The notes under the pieces: generated by a model
The model's database searches: none
Seen by the model: the letters and a program-made list of their open reading frames with translations, nothing else
What the model was told of the DNA's origin: nothing
Source of the DNA: Streptomyces actinomycinicus
GTDB lineage: Bacteria; Actinomycetota; Actinomycetes; Streptomycetales; Streptomycetaceae
Length of the DNA: 64,000 nt
Assembly (NCBI RefSeq): GCF_016741775.1
Contig: NZ_JAERRK010000027.1
Span: 1 to 64,000, forward strand
Reading direction: 5' to 3'
Made by a program: the position numbers and the translations under genes
Part shown: positions 17,565 to 25,520 of the stretch, in pieces
How the letters are laid out: each line of letters starts with the position of its first letter
Numbering within the stretch: the stretch's first letter is position 1

Positions 17565-19031
17565 GTGACCCCCCACATCCCCACCCTCCCGCCGCAGGCG
17601 GTCCTGTTCGACATGGACGGCACGCTCGTGGACACCGAGCGCCTGTGGTGGGAGGCCGTCGAGCAGGTCGCCGGCCGCCCGCTCACCGAGGCCGACCAGC
17701 CGGACGTGCTCGGCCGCCCCGTCGAGCACACCGCGGCCTGGCTCGGCGCGGCCACCGGCCGCCCCGCCACGGACCTCGCGGCCGAACTGCACCGCGAGTT
17801 CGCCGAGCGCGTCCGCACCGGCACAGTGCCCCGCCCCGGCGCCCTGGAACTGCTGGACGCGCTGGCCGCAGCCGCCGTTCCCACCGCCCTGGTCACCGCG
17901 TCCCCGCGCGCGGTCGCCGACGTGGTCATGGACGCGCTCGGCGCCGGCCGGTTCGCGGCCTCCGTGACCGCCGACGACACCGCGCGCACCAAGCCGGCCC
18001 CCGATCCCTACCTCGCGGCCTGCCGCGCCCTCGGCGTCGAGCCGGCCGCCTGCGTGGCCGTCGAGGACACCGAGACCGGCGTGGCCTCCGCCGAGGCCGC
18101 CGGGTGCGCCGTGCTGGCCGTGCCGTCGCTCGCGCCGATCGGCGCGGCACCCGGACGGACCGTACGGGACAGCCTGGTCGGGGTCACCCCGCAGAGCCTG
18201 GGCCGCATGGTCGCGCCCGTACTGACGGTCATGAGCTGGAACCTGTGGCTCGGCGGCAGCAAGGTAGACGAGCACCGCGCCAAGCAGCTGAAGGTGATCC
18301 TGGAGAGCGGCGCCGACGTCGTCGGACTCCAGGAGACCGGCGGCACCGCGGCGCAGGAGCTGGCCGAGGCGCTCGGCTGGCACCACCACCGGGCGGGCGA
18401 GAACCTCGGCGTGCTCAGCCGCCACCCGATCACCGCCCGGTTCGGCGACCCCGACGTCGGCTTCTACGGCGCCGCCGGTGTCCGGATCGAGGTGGCACCG
18501 GGCCGTGAGGTCGATGTGTGGACCGTGCACCTGCACTACACGCCGTACGGGCCCTACGAGTCCGCCTTCGACGGGTTGCCGGCGGCCGAACTGATCGCCC
18601 ACGAGGGGGTGCGGCTCGCGCAGATGCGGGACGCGCTGGAGCGGATCGGGCGGTCGGCGCGCGACGGCGTACCGGTCGTACTCGTCGGCGACTTCAACTG
18701 CCCCTCGCACCTGGACCGGCCGGACGTCGAGTGGCCGGTGACCCGGGCGGCCGAGGAGGCGGGCCTGCGCGACTCCTACCGCGAGGTCCACCCCGACCCG
18801 GCCGCCGCGCCCGGGCACACCTGGTCGCCGATCCACCCCGTGCACGAGGACGGCAGCGGCCGGCCCGAGCCGCAGGACCGGATCGACTACGTGCTGCACC
18901 GGGGTCTGACCGTGCGGGACGCGCGCACCCTTGTCACCGGCGAGCCGCGCCCCTGGCCGGACGTGGCGGACAACGACTGGCCCTCGGACCACGCCGCCGT
19001 GCTCACCACCTTCGCGCTGCCCACGGGGTGA
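17565..19031 (+). CDS. HAD phosphatase fused to endonuclease/exonuclease/phosphatase-fold domain
   Basis: This is one open frame of about 488 residues with two enzymes. Residues 10-215 are a beta-phosphoglucomutase-like HAD: VLFDMDGTLVDTE (nucleophile Asp16), the TALVTASPRAVADVV motif, and the KPAPDPYLAA and VEDTETGVASAEAAG metal motifs. Residues about 220-488 are an EEP phosphodiesterase domain: MSWNLW, GLQETGG, LVGDFNCPSHLD, DRIDYVL and SDHAAV. No stop or strong internal start separates them. GTG 17565 follows GAGGA just after the ATPase stop, so it is the last gene of the transporter operon. A phosphodiesterase plus a phosphomonoesterase could strip phosphate from an imported diester; the substrate is unknown. 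Confidence 0.82.
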   Translation: MTPHIPTLPPQAVLFDMDGTLVDTERLWWEAVEQVAGRPLTEADQPDVLGRPVEHTAAWLGAATGRPATDLAAELHREFAERVRTGTVPRPGALELLDALAAAAVPTALVTASPRAVADVVMDALGAGRFAASVTADDTARTKPAPDPYLAACRALGVEPAACVAVEDTETGVASAEAAGCAVLAVPSLAPIGAAPGRTVRDSLVGVTPQSLGRMVAPVLTVMSWNLWLGGSKVDEHRAKQLKVILESGADVVGLQETGGTAAQELAEALGWHHHRAGENLGVLSRHPITARFGDPDVGFYGAAGVRIEVAPGREVDVWTVHLHYTPYGPYESAFDGLPAAELIAHEGVRLAQMRDALERIGRSARDGVPVVLVGDFNCPSHLDRPDVEWPVTRAAEEAGLRDSYREVHPDPAAAPGHTWSPIHPVHEDGSGRPEPQDRIDYVLHRGLTVRDARTLVTGEPRPWPDVADNDWPSDHAAVLTTFALPTG

Positions 19032-19126
19032 CTCGGGGTTACCGCAGGTCACCATTGCGGTGCGGGGCGACGATCCCGTAGGTTGTCCCGCACTTTCTAC
19101 TGACTGGTAACACCGGCAGGTACCTC

Positions 19127-21559
19127 ATGCGCTGGCCCCTCGGCCGTCCCACCACCGTCCGCACGCGGATCGTGGCGCTCGCGCTCGCCCCGGCGGTCGC
19201 CCTGATGGCCCTGTGGAGCTTCGCCATGGTGTCCGTCACCGCCGAACTGCGCGCCCTCGTCCGGCTCCAGGGGGTGTACGAGGACTTCGGCACCCCCGTG
19301 GACACCGCGATCGGGCAGATCCAGATCGAGCGCCGGATGTCCGCCGCCTATCTCGGCGCGCGCCTCGACCCGGCCGCCGCCGGGGACCTGCTCGGCCAGC
19401 AGCGCCGTACCGACCGGGCCGTCGACGCCATGCGGCAGGCGGTCCGGGACGGCGACCGCGACCGGCTCACCCGCCGGCAACGGCAGGCACTGGACGCCAT
19501 GGTCGGGGCGACGGACGCGCTGGAGGGGCTGCGCTCGCGCGTGCTGTCCCGGGACATCACCTGGGACCGGGCCGTCGAGGAGTACAGCGCGCTCGTGGAG
19601 CCCGGTTTCGACATCCAGTCCACGCTCACCGCGCTGCAGGCCGGACAGCTCGCCCGCGAGGCACAGGTCGTCGTGGAGCTGGTGCGGGTACGGGAGTTCG
19701 TCTCGCGTGAGGACGCCCTGGTCGCCGGGGCGCGGGCGGCCGGCACCCTGACCGACCGGCAGTACGACACCCTCACCGCGACCGTCGAGGACCGGCGCGT
19801 CTTCGAGCGGACCTACGTGCCCGACCTGCCCGCCGACTCGCGCGCCCTGTTCGAGCACTTCCGGCGCGGCGCACTGCACGGCTCGCTGGTGCTGGAGGAG
19901 GACACCCTGCTGCGGGCCGGAGCCGACGGAGCCGGGCAGGCCGTCGCGGCCGGCAGCTGGCGGTCGACCATCGACCGGGCCGTCGTCCGCTACCGGGAGC
20001 TGTGCACCAGCGCCGCCGAGAACTCCGCCGCGCGCGGGCGGGCCTTCGCCTACCGGGAGCTGACCAAGGCCGCCGTCGTGGGCGCCGTCGGACTTGCCGC
20101 CGTGGCCCTGTCGCTGTGGTTCGCGGTGCGCGGCGCCCGGCGGATCTCGCGGCGCCTGGAGGTCCTGCGGGACGCCGCCGACGTCCTGACCCAGCGGCAA
20201 CTGCCGGACGTCATGCGCAGGCTGGGCGCCGGCGAGGACGTCGACGCGGTGACCGAGGCGCCGCCGCTGGCCGCCGACGAGGTCCGCGACGACGAGATCG
20301 GCCAGGTCGGCCGGTCGTTCAACACCGCGCGCCTGGCCGCCGTGGAGGCCGCCGTGCAGCAGGCCACGCTGCGCCGGGGGCAGTTCGCGGTGCTGCTCAC
20401 CATCGCCCGCCGCAACCAGGCGCTGGTGCACCGGCAGTTGAAACTCGTCGACATGCTGGAGCGGCGCACCGACGACCCGGACGTGCTGCGCGAGCTGTTC
20501 CGCATCGACCACCTGACCACGCGCATGCGCCGGCACGCCGAGAGCCTGATCATCCTCTCCGGGTCCGTACCCGGCCGGCGCTGGCGCAGGCCCGTGCCGG
20601 TCGCGGACGTCGTCGCCTCGGCCGTCGGCGAGATCGAGGACTACGCGCGCGTGGCCGTGCCACCGATGCCCGTGGTGGGCGTGACGGCGGACGCGGTCGC
20701 CGACGTCGTCCATCTCATGGCGGAACTCCTGGAGAACGCCACCGTGTTCTCGCCGCCGCACACCCAGGTCACGCTGCGCACGGGGCGGGTCGGCAGCGGG
20801 TTCGTCGTCGAGATCGACGACCGCGGACTCGGCCTCGACGCCGACGCGCGCGCCGCGGCCCAGCGCACCCTCACCGACCCCGACGCCTTCGACCCCACCC
20901 GGCACGACCGCCTCGGCCTCTATGTCGTCGGCCGCCTCGCCGCCCGGCACGGCATCGAGGTCACCCTCCGGGACTCCCCGTACGGGGGGACGACCGCGGT
21001 CGTGCGGTTGCCTTCGGCGGTACTGGCCGAACCGGACCCGGCGACACCGGACCGGTCGGCCCCCCTCCACGCGGCCGGAGAGCGGCGACCGCCCAAGACG
21101 CGGGACCTGCCGCCGGGGGAGGCAAGCGCTGGGGTCTCCGGGCCGCCGTCGCGGAGGGGGGACGCCGCGGTGCGGGAGTTGCCGTCGGGGGAGGGGAGTG
21201 CCGGGGTCTCCGGGCTGCCGTCGCGGAGGGGGGACACCGTGGTGCGGGAGTTGCCGTCGGGGGAGGGGAGTGCCGGGGTCTCCGGGCCGCCGTCGCCGAG
21301 GCGGGACGCCTCCGTGCCCGAGCTGCCCACCCGGGTGCGGCAGGCCTCCCTCGTTCCGGAGCTTCGCGAGGAGCCGCCGGCGCAGGGCGGCACCGCCGGA
21401 CCGGAAATGGACGCCGAGGAGATGCGGGCGATCTTCGGCGCCTTCCAGCGCGGTCTCGACCGTGGCCGCAAGGGACTGCCCGTGTCCGGTGACGCCGATA
21501 CGGCCACCGGCTCCGCCGACGAAGGGACGGACACCGACGATGCACGGTGGCGACCGTGA
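19127..21559 (+). CDS. cvnA: CvnA-type sensor histidine kinase-like protein with NIT domain
   Basis: It has 810 residues. A transmembrane helix at about 14-36 is followed by an extracytoplasmic nitrate/nitrite-sensing (NIT) domain (about 45-300, VDTAIGQIQIERRMSAAYLG). A second helix is near 313-333, then a HAMP region and a DHp-like helix with RIDHLTTRMRRHAESLIILS. The ATPase domain has an N-box HLMAELLENATVFSPP and DRGLGLD. The tail after about residue 655 is a disordered linker with three 24-residue repeats. It is the first gene of a conservon, the Streptomyces multicomponent system of kinase, roadblock, DUF742 and Ras-like GTPase proteins. Confidence 0.92.
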   Translation: MRWPLGRPTTVRTRIVALALAPAVALMALWSFAMVSVTAELRALVRLQGVYEDFGTPVDTAIGQIQIERRMSAAYLGARLDPAAAGDLLGQQRRTDRAVDAMRQAVRDGDRDRLTRRQRQALDAMVGATDALEGLRSRVLSRDITWDRAVEEYSALVEPGFDIQSTLTALQAGQLAREAQVVVELVRVREFVSREDALVAGARAAGTLTDRQYDTLTATVEDRRVFERTYVPDLPADSRALFEHFRRGALHGSLVLEEDTLLRAGADGAGQAVAAGSWRSTIDRAVVRYRELCTSAAENSAARGRAFAYRELTKAAVVGAVGLAAVALSLWFAVRGARRISRRLEVLRDAADVLTQRQLPDVMRRLGAGEDVDAVTEAPPLAADEVRDDEIGQVGRSFNTARLAAVEAAVQQATLRRGQFAVLLTIARRNQALVHRQLKLVDMLERRTDDPDVLRELFRIDHLTTRMRRHAESLIILSGSVPGRRWRRPVPVADVVASAVGEIEDYARVAVPPMPVVGVTADAVADVVHLMAELLENATVFSPPHTQVTLRTGRVGSGFVVEIDDRGLGLDADARAAAQRTLTDPDAFDPTRHDRLGLYVVGRLAARHGIEVTLRDSPYGGTTAVVRLPSAVLAEPDPATPDRSAPLHAAGERRPPKTRDLPPGEASAGVSGPPSRRGDAAVRELPSGEGSAGVSGLPSRRGDTVVRELPSGEGSAGVSGPPSPRRDASVPELPTRVRQASLVPELREEPPAQGGTAGPEMDAEEMRAIFGAFQRGLDRGRKGLPVSGDADTATGSADEGTDTDDARWRP
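21100..21316 (+). repeat. Three 72-bp in-frame repeats encoding 24-residue units in the CvnA tail
   Basis: Unit starts at 21100, 21172 and 21244 give an exact 72-bp period. The peptide unit is approximately RELPSGEGSAGVSGPPSRRG followed by a few variable residues. The third copy diverges at its end. Proline, glycine and charged residues suggest a flexible tether between the kinase core and the final conserved PELREEPP-onward segment. Confidence 0.85.
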
Positions 21560-21974
21560 CGACCAGACCGCCGAGCAGCCCGCCGCGCCCGGCACGGACC
21601 TGGGCTGGCTGCTGGACGACCTCGTGGCCCGTACCGAGCACGTCCGCCAGGCCGTGCTGCTCACCGCCGACGGCCTCCCGCTCAGCAGCTCGGACGGCAC
21701 GCGCCGGCGGGACATCGAGCACCTGGCCGCCGTCTGCTCCGGCTTCCACGGCCTGGCCCGATCGGCGGGCGAGCGGTTCGGCGCGGGGAAGGTGCGGCAG
21801 ACCATGGTGATGCTGGAGGACGCCTACCTCTTCATCACCCCGGCCGGGCACGGCAGCCGCCTCGCCGTGCTCAGCGAGGCCGGGACCGACGTCGGCCAGC
21901 TCGCCCACGAGATGGCCCTGCTCGTCCGCCGCCTCGGCCGCCACCTGGACGCCGCGGCCCGCAGCACCCCGTGA
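21540..21974 (+). CDS. cvnB: Roadblock/LC7-domain protein of the conservon
   Basis: It has 144 residues. A short charged N-terminus leads into a roadblock fold (LGWLLDDLVARTEHVRQAVL, LTADGLPLSSSDGTRR, GHGSRLAVLSEAGTDVGQLA). Roadblock proteins bind and regulate small GTPases, MglB being the best known. ATG 21540 overlaps the end of cvnA by 20 bases, which suggests translational coupling. The cvnC start follows its stop by 7 bases. Confidence 0.92.
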   Translation: MHGGDRDDQTAEQPAAPGTDLGWLLDDLVARTEHVRQAVLLTADGLPLSSSDGTRRRDIEHLAAVCSGFHGLARSAGERFGAGKVRQTMVMLEDAYLFITPAGHGSRLAVLSEAGTDVGQLAHEMALLVRRLGRHLDAAARSTP

Positions 21975-21981
21975 CCGCGCG

Positions 21982-22362
21982 GTGAGCGACGAGCACTGGT
22001 ACGAGGACGAGACCGGGGCGATGGTGCGCCCGTACACGGTCACCCGAGGCCGCACGCGTCCAGACGGCCGGCACGCCATCGACCTGATGTCGCGGGTCAC
22101 CGCACTGGACACCGACGGCCCGGGCCCCGCCGTCGACCACGCCGGTGCCGCCCTGCTCGAACTCGTCCGGCGCGGCCCGCGTCCCGTCGTGGAGCTGGCC
22201 GCGGACGCCGACCTGCCCCTGACCGTCGTCCGCGTGCTCCTCGGTGACCTGGCCGGGGCCCGGCTGATCCGCATCGACCCGCCCCGCCGGATCGTGACCG
22301 CGGGCCCGGCGGCCGATCCCGGGCTGCTCAGGGAGATCGTGGCGCGGCTCAGGGATCTGTAG
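21982..22362 (+). CDS. cvnC: DUF742 protein of the conservon
   Basis: It has 126 residues and is a DUF742 family member: MVRPYTVTRGRTRP near the start, then a winged-helix-like region (VDHAGAALLELVRRGPRPVV, ELAADADLPLTVVRVLLGDL). In complete conservons this gene is followed directly by cvnD, a Ras-like GTPase, often overlapping. Here the stop is followed at once by a 38-bp tandem repeat and no GTPase motif (GxxxxGK[ST]) is found downstream until unrelated genes. The cvnD function is therefore missing at this locus or supplied in trans. Confidence 0.9.
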   Translation: MSDEHWYEDETGAMVRPYTVTRGRTRPDGRHAIDLMSRVTALDTDGPGPAVDHAGAALLELVRRGPRPVVELAADADLPLTVVRVLLGDLAGARLIRIDPPRRIVTAGPAADPGLLREIVARLRDL

Positions 22363-22371
22363 CCGCTCGGC

Positions 22372-22637
22372 CGACGAGGCTCGACGAGGCTCGCAGTGAC
22401 AGGTTCCGCCGACGAGGCTCGACGAGGCTCGCAGTGACAGGTTCGGCCGACGAGGCTCGACGAGGCTCGCAGTGACAGGTTCGGCCGACGAGGCTCGACA
22501 AGGCTCGCAGTGACAGGTTCGGCCGACGAGGCTCGACAAGGCTCGCAGTGACAGGTTCGGCCGACGAGGCTCGACAAGGCTCGCAGTGACAGGTTCCGCC
22601 GACGAGGCTCGACGAGGCCCGGAGCGACTGGTTCGAC
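22372..22637. repeat. 38-bp minisatellite, seven units
   Basis: Units start at 22372, 22410, 22448, 22486, 22524, 22562 and 22600, and the last is degenerate. Each unit has a doubled CGACGAGGCT then CGCAGTGACAGGTTC. Two variants occur at a single site: CGACGAGG in units 1-3 and CGACAAGG in units 4-6. The period is not a multiple of three and no spacer varies, so it is neither coding nor a CRISPR. It begins 10 bp after the cvnC stop, where cvnD would be expected. Confidence 0.92.
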
Positions 22638-22910
22638 CGAACGCCCGCCGCCCGCCCGTCGCGCCGCCTCGCGTCCTGCACGGTGCGGACCGCGCCCCAC
22701 CACCGCCGCTCGGCCCGGGAGCCCGAGCGGGTGCCGTGCCCCGGGGAGGCCGGGCCCGGCCTGCGGGGGTGCGCAACGAATCGCCGCCCGACCCCCCTGC
22801 CACGCAACGATCCGCGCACCGGCGCGCAACGGCTCCTTCTTGTCCGGCCGAGCGCGCCGACCGTACCTTTCTAGCTGGCCCCCGAAACCCCGTACCGGTG
22901 AGGATCCCGC
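22638..22910 (+). promoter_or_regulatory. davAB upstream region with three GCAACG motifs
   Basis: GCAACGA at 22773-22779 and 22804-22810 and GCAACGG at 22826-22832 precede davA. The same heptamer is found in front of the permease-Lrp operon near 10198-10227. No gene lies here. A Shine-Dalgarno GAGGA precedes the ATG at 22911. Confidence 0.45.
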
Positions 22911-23699
22911 ATGCGCACCGCCCTGCTCCAGAGCTCCGGCCGCCCCGGCTCGACCGCCGAGAACCTCCAGGTCCTCGACGCCGCCGCGGGCCGGGCCGCC
23001 GCCGCGGGCGCCGGGCTGATGGCCGCGCCGGAGATGTTCCTCACCGGGTACGCGATCGGCGACGACATCGCCCGACTCGCCGAGCCCGCCGACGGCGAGT
23101 CCGCGGACGCCGTCGCCGAGATCGCCACCCGGCACGGCCTGGCGATCGCCTACGGCTACCCGGAGCGCGACGGCGAGACGGTCTACAACTCCGCCCAGCT
23201 GATCTCCGCCGACGGCACCCGTCTCGCGAACTACCGCAAGACCCACCTCTTCGGCTGCGCCGAGCGCGAGCACTTCACCCCGGGCGAGCAGTCCCTCGTC
23301 CAGGCCCGGCTGGGCGGCCTGACCGTCGGCCTCATGATCTGCTACGACGTCGAGTTCCCGGAGAACGCCCGCGCCCACGCCCTGGCCGGCACCGACCTGC
23401 TGGTCGTGCCGACGGCGAACATGCACCCGTTCCAGTTCGTCGCCGAGTCCATGGTGCCGGTGCGTGCCTGGGAGAACCAGATGTACGTGGCCTACGTCAA
23501 CCGGGTCGGCCACGAGGGCGAGTTCGAGTTCTTCGGGCTCTCCGCCCTCGCCGGCCCCGACGGCATCGCCCGCTCCCGCGCCGGCCGCGGCGAGGAACTG
23601 GTGGTCGCCGACGTCGACCCCGCGTTCCTGGCCGCCTCCCGCGAGGCGAACCCGTACCTGAAAGACCGCCGCCCCGGTCTGTACGGGTCGCTCGTCTGA
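22911..23699 (+). CDS. davA: Nitrilase-superfamily amidase, probable 5-aminopentanamidase (DavA-like)
   Basis: It is a 262-residue carbon-nitrogen hydrolase with the catalytic triad Glu41 (APEMFLTGY), Lys110 (NYRKTHLFG) and Cys144 (ICYDVEFPENAR). The pattern PEMFLTGY, YGYPER and VPTANM follows Pseudomonas DavA, which cleaves 5-aminopentanamide to 5-aminovalerate, more closely than other nitrilases I can recall. The partner monooxygenase gene begins 52 bp downstream. Alternative: hydrolysis of another amide made by the same flavoenzyme, for example indole-3-acetamide. Confidence 0.82.
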   Translation: MRTALLQSSGRPGSTAENLQVLDAAAGRAAAAGAGLMAAPEMFLTGYAIGDDIARLAEPADGESADAVAEIATRHGLAIAYGYPERDGETVYNSAQLISADGTRLANYRKTHLFGCAEREHFTPGEQSLVQARLGGLTVGLMICYDVEFPENARAHALAGTDLLVVPTANMHPFQFVAESMVPVRAWENQMYVAYVNRVGHEGEFEFFGLSALAGPDGIARSRAGRGEELVVADVDPAFLAASREANPYLKDRRPGLYGSLV

Positions 23700-23750
23700 T
23701 CCCCCCGAGCCTTTCCCCGATCCACCCCCGCGCAAGGAGTCCGTACCCCA

Positions 23751-25462
23751 TGACGTCCACGGTGCCCAACGCCGTCGAGCACGCCGACGAGCAGCAGCCG
23801 CCGATCACCATGTTCGGCCCGGACTTCCCCTACGCCTACGACGACTTCCTCGCCCACCCGGCGGGCCTGGGCCAGGTCCCGGCGACCGAGCACGGCACCG
23901 AGGTCGCGGTCATCGGCGGCGGCCTGTCCGGCATCGTGGCCGCGTACGAGCTGATGAAGATGGGCCTCAAGCCCGTCGTCTACGAGGCCGACCAGATCGG
24001 CGGCCGGCTGCGCACGGTCGGCTTCGACGGCTGCGACGAGTCGCTGACCGCCGAGATGGGCGCGATGCGCTTCCCGCCGTCCTCCACCGCGCTGCAGCAC
24101 TACATCGACATGGTCGGCCTGGAGACCAGGCCCTTCCCGAACCCGCTCGCCGAGGCCACCCCGTCCACCGTCGTGGACCTCAAGGGCGAGTCGCACTACG
24201 CCGAGACCATCGACGACCTGCCGCAGGTGTACCGGGACGTCGCCGACGCCTGGAACAAGTGCCTCGAAGAGGGCGCCGACTTCTCCGACATGAACCGCGC
24301 CATGCGCGAGCGGGACGTCCCGCGCATCCGTGAGATCTGGGCCAAGCTGGTCGAGAAGCTCGACAACCAGACCTTCTACGGCTTCCTCTGCGACTCCGAG
24401 GCCTTCAAGTCCTTCCGGCACCGCGAGATCTTCGGCCAGGTCGGCTTCGGCACCGGCGGCTGGGACACCGACTTCCCGAACTCCATCCTGGAGATCCTGC
24501 GCGTCGTCTACACCGAGGCCGACGACCACCACCGCGGCATCGTCGGCGGCTCCCAGCAGTTGCCGCTGCGTCTGTGGGAGCGCGAGCCGGAGAAGATCGT
24601 CCACTGGCCGTACGGCACCTCGCTGAAGTCCCTGCACGCGGACGGCGAGCCGAAGCCGGCCGTGACCCGGCTGCACCGCACCGCGGGCAACCAGATCACC
24701 GTGACCGACGCGAACGGCGACATCCGCACCTACCAGGCGGCGATCTTCACCGCCCAGTCCTGGATGCTGCTGTCCAAGATCGCCTGCGACGACTCGCTCT
24801 TCCCGATCGACCACTGGACCGCGATCGAGCGCACCCACTACATGGAGTCCTCGAAGCTCTTCGTGCCCGTGGACCGGCCTTTCTGGCTGGACAAGGCCGT
24901 CGACGACAGGGGAAACCCGACCGGCCGGGACGTCATGTCGATGACGCTCACCGACCGCATGACCCGCGGCACCTACCTGCTGGACGACGGCCCGGACAAG
25001 CCGGCCGTGATCTGCCTGTCCTACACCTGGTGCGACGACAGCCTGAAGTGGCTGCCGCTGTCCGCGAACGAGCGGATGGAGGTCATGCTGAAGTCGCTCG
25101 GCGAGATCTACCCCCAGGTCGACATCAGGAAGCACATCATCGGCAACCCGGTGACCGTCTCCTGGGAGAACGAGCCCTACTTCATGGGCGCGTTCAAGGC
25201 CAACCTGCCGGGCCACTACCGCTACCAGCGGCGCCTGTTCACCCACTTCATGCAGGACCGGCTGCCCGAGGACAAGCGGGGCATCTTCCTCGCCGGTGAC
25301 GACATCTCGTGGACGGCCGGCTGGGCCGAGGGCGCGATCCAGACCGCGCTGAACGCGGTCTGGGGCGTCATGCACCACTTCGGCGGCACCACCGACGCGG
25401 CCAACCCGGGCCCGGGTGACGTCTACGACGAGATCGCCCCGGTGGAGCTTCCCGAGGACTGA
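23751..25462 (+). CDS. davB: FAD-dependent amino acid 2-monooxygenase, lysine-monooxygenase-like (DavB)
   Basis: It has 570 residues and belongs to the flavin amine-oxidase family. The FAD-binding GxGxxG is VAVIGGGLSGIVAAYELMKM, followed by VVYEADQIGGRLRT. The C-terminal flavin motif is FLAGDDISWTAGWAEGAIQT. The opening ITMFGPDFPYAYDDFLAHPAG and closing HHFGG...NPGPGDV blocks are those of Pseudomonas lysine 2-monooxygenase, which oxidatively decarboxylates L-lysine to 5-aminopentanamide. A tryptophan 2-monooxygenase role is possible because the families are close. ATG 23751 follows GGAG. No davT/davD genes are in the window. Confidence 0.82.
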
Positions 25463-25477
25463 CCGGGAACCAGGACC

Positions 25478-25520
25478 AAGGCGTGGGCGGCCGGCCTCAG
25501 ACTCCGGCCGCCCGCGCCTT
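25478..25520. terminator. Bidirectional terminator between davB and the LLM gene
   Basis: A 17-bp stem (25478-25494 with 25504-25520, one G-T type mismatch) has a 9-base loop. It overlaps the last codons of the convergent oxidoreductase. Confidence 0.8.

Noticed and set aside
22372..22637. CRISPR-like regular repeats
   Set aside because: Units are directly adjacent without unique spacers and no cas gene is present; it is a minisatellite.
22349..22819. Minus-strand frame encoding repeated ASSSLVGRTCHCEP units
   Set aside because: It is produced by the 38-bp minisatellite; the period is not a multiple of three and no protein family matches.
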